Assembly: GCF_029894335.1 (NCBI RefSeq)
Contig: NZ_JARXZC010000002.1
Span: 1 to 64,000, forward strand
Length of the DNA: 64,000 nucleotides
Direction: 5' to 3'
From: Kitasatospora sp. MAP5-34
Lineage (GTDB): Bacteria > Actinomycetota > Actinomycetes > Streptomycetales > Streptomycetaceae
A program made the position numbers and the translations under genes. The stretch's first letter is position 1. Each line of letters opens with the position of its first letter. Below the pieces are notes generated by a model, which was given only the letters and a program-made list of their open reading frames with translations, was not told the DNA's origin and did no database searches. Shown here piece after piece: positions 58,030-64,000 of the stretch.

Positions 58030-59277
58030 ATGGCTACCTCTGCCCTCCGCCGTACGGTCACCTGGGGAGCCGAGCATGCCCCGTGGTCAGCGGCAGCTCG
58101 GCAGGACACTCTGTTTATTGCGGCCGGGGTGCCGCTCGGCCTTCCCACCCTCTCGATGGCTGCCTTCGTGCGGACCGGGTCGATCGGGGTGGTCGGGGTG
58201 CTGGTCGGCCTGGCCCTGAATTTGATCTGCCTGGATCTGCTGACGACTGCTCAGCGCAGCCGCTTCCGCTCTCTGCGCGGCCTGGAGGTGCCCATCCGGC
58301 TGCCGGCCAATGCCGACTGGGTGGTCAGGCTGCGCGCGGGGATGACCTGGCGCCAAGCGGTCTATCACCTGCTCGCCGCGCCGCTGTTCGCCGCTGCCGC
58401 CCTGACCGCCATCCTTGCCGGCGGTGTCGGTCTGGTGATGGCGACGAGCTACGGCTGGGCCGTCCTGATGCCACTCGGCAGCGCCCTTCGCGCCGGACCG
58501 GCCTGGACGAGCACCGATGGTGTGATCACCGCAGGCGGTATCGCCTTGCTGTTCGCGATCCCCTGGGTGTCCGGGTGGCTGGCCGGCGCCGACGAGCGGG
58601 CGGTCCGTGCTCTGCTCGGCCCGAATCGCGCCGAGGTGCTGGAGCAGCGGGTCGAGGATCTGGCGGAGAGCCGGGCCGGGGTGGTGGATGCAGCCGATGC
58701 CGAGCGCCGCCGCATCGAGCGGGACCTCCACGACGGTGCTCAACAGCGTCTGGTCTCCCTCGCCATGAACCTCGGACTGGCCCGCCGCACCCTGCGAGGT
58801 GTCCGACCCGATGCGATGCAGGTGATCGTGGAGGCGCACGAGGAGGCTCAGGCAGCCATTGTCGAGCTCCGCGATCTGGTGCGGGGCCTGCACCCGGTCG
58901 TCCTGGAGGACCGAGGTCTCGACGCGGCGCTCTCCGGTATCGCCGCCCGCGCTCCGGTGCCCGTACGACTCCGGGTCGAGCTGCCCGACCGGCTCGCCGC
59001 CACCATCGAGGCCGTCGCGTATTTCACCGTCTCGGAGGCTCTCGCCAACGTGGCGAAGCACGCCCGAGCGTCCAGAGTCGACCTGTCGGTGCGGCAGCGG
59101 GCCGGCCGCCTGTGCATCGTCGTCACCGACGACGGTGTCGGCGGCGCCGACACCGCGACCGGTACGGGCCTCGTCGGCCTGCGAAAACGGGCCGCGTCCG
59201 TGGACGGCACCTTCGCCATCATCAGCCCCCTCGGGGGCCCGACCACCATCACCGTGGAGTTGCCGTGCGAGCTGTGA
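58030..59277 (+). CDS. sensor histidine kinase (NarL-partner type)
   Basis: 415 residues from ATG. About four to five hydrophobic segments in residues 30-210 are organised as a membrane sensor. The HisKA_3 box is RRRIERDLHDGAQQR with His234. The HATPase domain follows (YFTVSEALANVAKHARASRV, VTDDGVGGADTATGTGLVGL). It should phosphorylate the response regulator encoded by the next gene, which overlaps it by 13 bp. Signal unknown. Confidence 0.93.
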   Translation: MATSALRRTVTWGAEHAPWSAAARQDTLFIAAGVPLGLPTLSMAAFVRTGSIGVVGVLVGLALNLICLDLLTTAQRSRFRSLRGLEVPIRLPANADWVVRLRAGMTWRQAVYHLLAAPLFAAAALTAILAGGVGLVMATSYGWAVLMPLGSALRAGPAWTSTDGVITAGGIALLFAIPWVSGWLAGADERAVRALLGPNRAEVLEQRVEDLAESRAGVVDAADAERRRIERDLHDGAQQRLVSLAMNLGLARRTLRGVRPDAMQVIVEAHEEAQAAIVELRDLVRGLHPVVLEDRGLDAALSGIAARAPVPVRLRVELPDRLAATIEAVAYFTVSEALANVAKHARASRVDLSVRQRAGRLCIVVTDDGVGGADTATGTGLVGLRKRAASVDGTFAIISPLGGPTTITVELPCEL

Positions 59278-59909
59278 TCGCCGAGGACTCGGTCCTGCTG
59301 CGAGTGGGCCTGGTCAAGGTCCTGGAGGCGGTCGGGTTCGAGGTCGTCGCCGCCGTCGGCGACGCCGAGGCGCTGCTCGCAGCCGTCGAGCGGCACACAC
59401 CCAAGGTCGTGGTGACGGACGTCCGGATGCCGCCGGGCTTCACTGACGAGGGGGTGCGTGCCGCACTGGTGATCCGCCGGCAGTGGCCCGAGACGGCGGT
59501 GCTGCTGCTCTCCCAGTACGTGGAGGAGCGCTACGCCTCGGATCTGCTCTCCGGGAACACCAGCGGCGTCGGCTATCTGCTCAAGGAGCGGGTCGCCAAT
59601 GTGGATGATTTCGTCGATGCCCTGCAGCGCGTTGCCGAGGGTGGCACGGCGCTGGATCCCGAGGTGGTCGCCCAGCTGCTGCTGCGCCGCCACCGTGACC
59701 CGCTCGAACGCTTGACCCCGCGCGAGCGGGACGTGCTGGCGCTGATGGCGGAGGGCCGTTCCAACGCCGCGATCGCCGGGTCGCTGGTGGTCTCGGACAG
59801 CGCGGTGGCCAAGCACATCAACAGCATCTTCGCCAAGCTGGACCTGTCGCCGGCCGATGCCACGCACCGGCGGGTGCTGGCGGTCCTCCGCTTCCTGGAG
59901 GTGGGATAG
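59265..59909 (+). CDS. NarL/LuxR-type response regulator
   Basis: 214 residues from GTG at 59265. Receiver domain with phospho-acceptor D52 in VVVTDVRMPP and acidic pocket AEDS near 7-10; LLLSQYVEERYA and GYLLKERV complete it. The C-terminal LuxR helix-turn-helix is LTPRERDVLALMAEGRSNAAIAGSLVVSDSAVAKHI (about 150-185, cited as a span). It is a DNA-binding activator controlled by the kinase upstream. Confidence 0.93.
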   Translation: MRAVIAEDSVLLRVGLVKVLEAVGFEVVAAVGDAEALLAAVERHTPKVVVTDVRMPPGFTDEGVRAALVIRRQWPETAVLLLSQYVEERYASDLLSGNTSGVGYLLKERVANVDDFVDALQRVAEGGTALDPEVVAQLLLRRHRDPLERLTPRERDVLALMAEGRSNAAIAGSLVVSDSAVAKHINSIFAKLDLSPADATHRRVLAVLRFLEVG

Positions 59910-59912
59910 CTC

Positions 59913-60209
59913 ATGGAGCGCAGGACCTGGCGGGTGCTGGGGGCGCTGGTGCTGGCGGTGTCCCTGCTGGTCGGCGGCGTTGCCGCGTGGGACCGGTTGG
60001 CGCAGCCGAGCCAGAGCGGCGGGCACCACGGATCCCCGCAGTTGATCAAGACGTTCGAAAGCCGACGCAGGCCCGTGTCTCTCCACCGACTTCCGTGGCC
60101 CGGCAGGCCCCACAGAGGCAGCCCGCCGGGGCCACTACGCCAGGTGGGGGACAATGAAGAGTCTCGGACCGCCGCCCTGCCGATCCTGTTGAGGACTCAC
60201 CGCGCATGA
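59913..60209 (+). pseudogene. short membrane-anchored ORF, probably a decayed gene
   Basis: 98 codons starting 3 bp after the response regulator. The first 30 residues (MERRTWRVLGALVLAVSLLV and GGVAAWDRL) form a credible signal or membrane helix, as in the membrane proteins that often follow such two-component genes. After about residue 45 the sequence becomes Arg/Pro-rich and not protein-like, and overlaps what should be the dusB promoter. The TGA overlaps the dusB ATG, which may be chance. Either a truncated remnant or a very small translated membrane protein. Confidence 0.4.
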
Positions 60210-61510
60210 CCACCACGCCCGACGCCACACTCGGCACCACACCTGGCACCATGCCCGCCGAGCTCGGCACCACCTCCGCCTCCACCTCCGCCGCCGCCCT
60301 CGCATCCTCCGCCCCCGCCGCCGAAGCCGGCGTCACGCCTGGCCCTACGCCCGGCGCCACGCCGGCGCCCGGCGCGGAGTTCGCGCCGCTGCACATCGGC
60401 CCGATGCGAGTGTGGCCGCCCGTCGTGCTGGCGCCGATGGCGGGCATCACCAACGCCCCCTTCCGGACGCTGTGCCGGGAGCAGAGCGGTGGCAAGGGCC
60501 TCTACGTGTCCGAGATGATCACCACCCGGGCCCTGGTCGAGCGCAACGCCAAGACCATGCAGCTGATCCACTTCGACCCGAGTGAGAAGCCGCGCTCCAT
60601 TCAGCTCTACGGGGTGGACCCGGTGACGGTGGGCAAGGCCGTCCGGATGATCGCGGACGAGGGCCTCGCCGACCACATCGACCTCAACTTCGGCTGCCCG
60701 GTCCCCAAGGTCACGCGCAAGGGCGGCGGCTCCGCACTCCCGTACAAGCGCAACCTGCTGCGCGAGATCCTCCGCGAGGCGGTCGCCAACGCGGGGAGCC
60801 TCCCGGTCACCATGAAGATGCGCAAGGGCATCAACGACGACCATCTGACGTACCTCGACGCCGGCCGGATCGGTGCGGAGGAGGGGGTGTCGGCCATCGC
60901 GCTGCACGGCCGCACCGCTGCCCAGCACTACGGCGGCACGGCGGACTGGTCCGCGATCGCGAGGCTGCGCGAAGCCGTACCGGCCGAGGTTCCGGTCCTG
61001 GGCAACGGCGACATCTGGTCGGCGGACGACGCGGTGCGGATGATGCGCGAGACGGGTTGCGACGGTGTGGTGGTCGGCCGTGGCTGCCTGGGCCGGCCAT
61101 GGCTCTTCAAGGACCTGGTCTCGATCTTCGAGGGCGATGTCGACTACTCCCGTCCGACCTTTGCCGACGTGGCGCGCGCGATGGTCAGGCATGCCCAGCT
61201 GCTCGGTGAGTGGATGGGTGACGAGGGCCGCGGAGTGGTGGACTTCCGCAAGCACGTCGCCTGGTACACCAAGGGCTTCTCGGTCGGCTCCGAGCTGCGA
61301 GTGAAGCTGGCGATGTCCAGCTCGCTCTCCGAGCTCGCCGAGACGCTGGCCCAGGTGGAGCAGCAGCAGGTGTGGCCCGCCGGGGCGGACGGTCCGCGCG
61401 GTCGGACCAGTGGCAACAACCGGGTGGTTCTCCCGGAGGGCTGGTTGGACGATCCGTACGACTGCGCTCTGCCGAGCGTTGACGCCGAAACGGACACCTC
61501 CGGCGGTTGA
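60206..61510 (+). CDS. dusB: tRNA-dihydrouridine synthase (DusB type)
   Basis: 434 residues from ATG. The first about 60 residues are a Thr/Pro/Ala low-complexity extension (TTTPDATLGTTPGTMPAELG and on), absent from most Dus proteins. The TIM-barrel core starts LHIGPMRVWPPVVLAPMAGITNAPFR. Catalytic Cys is in NFGCPVPKVTRKGGGSAL. FMN-binding motifs are MKMRKGI, ALHGRTAAQHY and VPVLGNGDIW...GCDGVVVGRG. It reduces uridines in tRNA. A later internal start could remove the extension, but none has a better ribosome site. Confidence 0.93.
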   Translation: MTTTPDATLGTTPGTMPAELGTTSASTSAAALASSAPAAEAGVTPGPTPGATPAPGAEFAPLHIGPMRVWPPVVLAPMAGITNAPFRTLCREQSGGKGLYVSEMITTRALVERNAKTMQLIHFDPSEKPRSIQLYGVDPVTVGKAVRMIADEGLADHIDLNFGCPVPKVTRKGGGSALPYKRNLLREILREAVANAGSLPVTMKMRKGINDDHLTYLDAGRIGAEEGVSAIALHGRTAAQHYGGTADWSAIARLREAVPAEVPVLGNGDIWSADDAVRMMRETGCDGVVVGRGCLGRPWLFKDLVSIFEGDVDYSRPTFADVARAMVRHAQLLGEWMGDEGRGVVDFRKHVAWYTKGFSVGSELRVKLAMSSSLSELAETLAQVEQQQVWPAGADGPRGRTSGNNRVVLPEGWLDDPYDCALPSVDAETDTSGG

Positions 61511-61560
61511 TTTGGCTGAATTGGCGAATATGGGCCGTCGGCCCGCCTCGCCGGTACGGC

Positions 61561-61595
61561 GGAGCCCTCTTGGACAACCTGGCCAAGAGGGCTCC
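61561..61595 (+). terminator. intrinsic terminator after dusB
   Basis: GGAGCCCTCTTGG (61561-61573) pairs with CCAAGAGGGCTCC (61583-61595), and TTTCT follows. Confidence 0.88.
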
Positions 61596-62073
61596 TTTCT
61601 GGCAGATAATGCTCACTCGGAGGTCTCGGGGGTGGACACAAGGTGACGGGGTGGGGAGTTTTTCTGCGCCCGACGGCTGAGATGCGTCCGTGACGCTTGC
61701 CACATATCGTTGCGATTGACGGCCGGTCAGGTGGGTTCGTTGGACACCAGGTCCTAAATCGCTTCCCGAAGGACTTGGCGGCGGATCGGCTCGGCTGGCT
61801 GCAGGAAATCAAGCCGGGGAAACATGGTGGATCCCAAGCCGCTACTCTCTGTCCGGTTCGTATGATCTTGGCGTTTCGATGTGTTCACTACTTGAACGGT
61901 TGCTAGCGTCATCCGGACGATTTCGCCAACAGAGGTGAACGCCACAGTGGGCATTCGATCTGCTGGGTAACCGCCCACTGTGAGATTCGTACGGCCTATT
62001 GGTAGCGCGAAACCGCCTTTGAAATGGGTATGTTCTCCGGCGTCAGGGCAACCGCGTACGAGGAGACCTACCC
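61596..62073 (+). other. long untranslated region before ppdK with a hairpin
   Basis: 478 bp between the dusB terminator and the ppdK start. It is clearly lower in GC than the rest of the window, and I see no convincing gene in it (a 69-codon ORF at 61697 has no family signal). A perfect 10-bp hairpin, CACAGTGGGC (61943-61952) with GCCCACTGTG (61973-61982), lies about 90 bp before ppdK. It probably holds the ppdK promoter and perhaps a structured leader. Confidence 0.55.
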
Positions 62074-64000
62074 GTGCCGTCCGAGCAGAAGTTTGTTTAC
62101 TCCTTCACAGAAGGAAACAAGGACCTCAAGGACCTTCTTGGCGGCAAGGGTGCGAACCTCGCCGAGATGACCAATCTTGGTCTCCCGGTCCCTCCGGGGT
62201 TCATCATCACGACCGAGGCGTGCAAGGTCTTCCTGGAGACGGGCAGTGAGCCGTCCTCCCTCCACGAGGAGATCGGCCGCCACCTGAAGTCCCTCGAGCA
62301 GGAGATGGGCAAGGAGCTCGGCCAGGCGGACAACCCGCTGCTGGTCTCCGTCCGCTCCGGAGCCAAGTTCTCCATGCCGGGCATGATGGACACCGTCCTG
62401 AACATCGGGCTCTCCGACGCCTCGGTGCTCGGCCTGGTCGCCCAGTCCGGCAACGAGCGCTTCGCCTGGGACTCGTACCGCCGACTGGTGCAGATGTTCG
62501 GCAAGACCGTGCTGGGCGTCGACGGCGAGCTGTTCGAGGAGGCTCTCGACGAGGCCAAGCAGGCCAAGGGCACTGCCAACGACCTGGACCTGGATGCTTC
62601 CGACCTCCAGGTACTGGTCGAGACGTTCAAGGCGATCGTGCTCCGCGAGACCGGCCGGGAGTTCCCGCAGGAACCGCGCGAGCAGATGGACCTGGCGATC
62701 CACGCCGTCTTCCACTCCTGGAACGGTGACCGGGCTCGGCTGTACCGCCGTCAGGAGCGGATCCCGAACGACCTGGGCACCGCCGTCAACATCTGCTCGA
62801 TGGTGTTCGGCAACCTCGGCGAGGACTCCGGTACCGGTGTCGCGTTCACCCGCGACCCCTCCACCGGCGCGGTCGGCGTGTACGGCGACTACCTCTCCAA
62901 CGCCCAGGGCGAGGACGTCGTCGCCGGCATCCGCAACACCCTGCAGCTGGCCGAGCTGGAGCAACTCGACAAGAAGTCGTACGACGAGCTCATGGCCATC
63001 ATGAGCAAGCTCGAGCTGCACTACCGCGACCTCTGCGACATCGAGTTCACCATCGAGCGCGGCAAGCTCTGGATGCTGCAGACCCGGATCGGCAAGCGCA
63101 CCGCCGCCGCCGCCTTCCGGATCGCCGTCCAGCTGGTCGACCAGGGCCTGATCGACCTGGACGAGGCGCTGCACCGCGTTACGGGCGGTCAGCTCGCGCA
63201 GCTGATGTTCCCGCGTTTCGCCCCCGACGCGAACTCCAAGCAGGTCGCCAGGGGCATCGCGGCCTCGCCGGGTGCCGCAGTCGGCAAGGTGGTCTTCGAC
63301 TCGTACACCGCCGTCAAGTGGTCCCGCTCGGGCGAGAAGGTCATCCTGGTCCGCCGGGAGACCAACCCGGACGACCTGGACGGCATGATCGCCGCCGAGG
63401 GCATCCTCACCTCGCGTGGTGGCAAGACCTCGCACGCGGCCGTGGTCGCCCGTGGCATGGGCAAGACCTGTGTCTGCGGTGCCGAGGAGCTCGAGGTCGA
63501 CACCAAGCGCCGTCGTTTCACCACCTCCGACGGCCAGGTGGTCGAGGAGGGTGACCTGGTCTCCATCGACGGAGCGAGCGGCAAGGTCTACCTCGGCGAG
63601 GTCCCGGTGCTGCCCTCCCCGGTGGTGGAGTACTTCGAGGGCACGCTGCACGCCGGCGCCGACGTCCAGGGCGGTCTGGTCCAGGCCGTGCACCGGATCG
63701 TGTCGCATGCCGACGTGCGCCGCCGGCTGGCCGTGCGGGCCAACGCCGACAACGCCGAGGACGCGAACCGCTCCCGCCGCTACGGTGCCCAGGGCATCGG
63801 TCTCTGCCGCACCGAGCACATGTTCCTCGGTGAGGAGCGCCGCAAGGAGGTCGAGCACCTGATCCTGGCGGACAACGACAAGGACCGCGAGCTGGCCCTG
63901 TCGACCCTCCTCCCGCTGCAGAAGGGCGACTTCCTCGAGCTCTTCCAGGCGATGGACGGACTCCCCGTCACCGTCCGTCTGCTGGACCCGCCGCTGCACG
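62074..64000 (+). CDS. ppdK: pyruvate, phosphate dikinase (3' end missing)
   Basis: 642 complete codons from GTG at 62074, with GAGGAG 8-9 nt upstream, open to the window end. The N-terminal nucleotide-binding domain starts FVYSFTEGNKDLKDLLGGKGANLAEM. VSVRSGAKFSMPGMMDTVLN and GTGVAFTRDPSTG follow. The swivelling domain carries phospho-His454 in GGKTSHAAVVARGMGKTCVCG, the same place as in known PPDKs. The last visible part (RRYGAQGIGLCRTEHMFL) begins the PEP/pyruvate domain. It interconverts pyruvate and PEP with ATP and phosphate. Confidence 0.95.
   Translation, partial: MPSEQKFVYSFTEGNKDLKDLLGGKGANLAEMTNLGLPVPPGFIITTEACKVFLETGSEPSSLHEEIGRHLKSLEQEMGKELGQADNPLLVSVRSGAKFSMPGMMDTVLNIGLSDASVLGLVAQSGNERFAWDSYRRLVQMFGKTVLGVDGELFEEALDEAKQAKGTANDLDLDASDLQVLVETFKAIVLRETGREFPQEPREQMDLAIHAVFHSWNGDRARLYRRQERIPNDLGTAVNICSMVFGNLGEDSGTGVAFTRDPSTGAVGVYGDYLSNAQGEDVVAGIRNTLQLAELEQLDKKSYDELMAIMSKLELHYRDLCDIEFTIERGKLWMLQTRIGKRTAAAAFRIAVQLVDQGLIDLDEALHRVTGGQLAQLMFPRFAPDANSKQVARGIAASPGAAVGKVVFDSYTAVKWSRSGEKVILVRRETNPDDLDGMIAAEGILTSRGGKTSHAAVVARGMGKTCVCGAEELEVDTKRRRFTTSDGQVVEEGDLVSIDGASGKVYLGEVPVLPSPVVEYFEGTLHAGADVQGGLVQAVHRIVSHADVRRRLAVRANADNAEDANRSRRYGAQGIGLCRTEHMFLGEERRKEVEHLILADNDKDRELALSTLLPLQKGDFLELFQAMDGLPVTVRLLDPPLH

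Noticed and set aside
61697..61906. 69-codon plus-strand ORF before ppdK
   Set aside because: No ribosome site, no family pattern, and atypical codon use; treated as untranslated.
62068..63999. 643-codon open frame on the minus strand at the window end
   Set aside because: It is antisense to ppdK, whose plus-strand frame has all PPDK motifs.

Overview
The window is high-GC actinobacterial chromosome from a streptomycete (Streptomyces or Kitasatospora type). This is judged from the strong third-position G/C bias, frequent GTG and TTG starts, 'GGGGCGCGGGGAACTGCGCGA'-type intergenic palindromes, and a housekeeping gene order that I recall for the core of streptomycete chromosomes: rsfS, leuS, comEA-comEC-holA, rpsT, lepA, hemW, hrcA-dnaJ, phoH-ybeY, era, leuA, recO-uppS-zur-znu-glyS, dusB, ppdK. 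Most of it is conserved core. No insertion sequence, prophage, CRISPR array, secondary-metabolite cluster or integrase was seen.

Layout. 1-3002: the 3' part of an LCP/LytR_C membrane protein with a Gln/Tyr-rich repeat tail, rsfS, and a histidine phosphatase that appears to start at CTG. 3188-4164: three tRNA-Ala(GGC) genes with a broken MFS transporter remnant between copies 2 and 3. 4244-8707: an HTH/TPR regulator, then leuS preceded by a short Leu-codon leader ORF and an intrinsic terminator. 8938-15945: a membrane/coiled-coil protein, DegV, comEA-comEC and holA. 16017-20030: a membrane-anchored unknown, a 470 bp intergenic region with strong RNA-like structure, rpsT, an ABM-domain protein and lepA. 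20162-22231: an ECF41-like sigma factor with its oxidoreductase partner. 22325-26064: a heterodimeric ABC exporter. 26347-29523: an acyl-CoA ligase and hemW.

29649-36840 is a proteostasis block: htpX-pspAB-DUF3097 on the minus strand face hrcA-dnaJ on the plus strand across a CIRCE operator, followed by rsmE, a HIT protein and an RNase Z-like enzyme. 37035-42658: phoH-ybeY-CBS transporter-like protein, small genes, a cytidine-deaminase-fold protein without any Cys or His, and era. 42726-46252: an M4 metalloprotease with a linked emfourin-type inhibitor, then leuA behind a second Leu leader peptide. 46478-53942: a zinc-ribbon/TerB-like protein, recO-uppS, the znuACB-zur zinc regulon with two Zur-box-like palindromes, and glyS. 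54084-61510: a NADAR protein, a divergent MFS/HTH pair with a palindromic operator, a two-component system with a possible decayed downstream gene, and dusB. 62074-64000: ppdK, cut by the window end.

Themes worth following are the two leucine leader peptides (leuS and leuA), which suggest coordinated attenuation; the structured intergenic RNA candidate near 17000; several divergent-promoter palindromes; and repeat-rich protein segments (LCP tail, ComEA Asp-Leu tract, ZnuC and DusB extensions).
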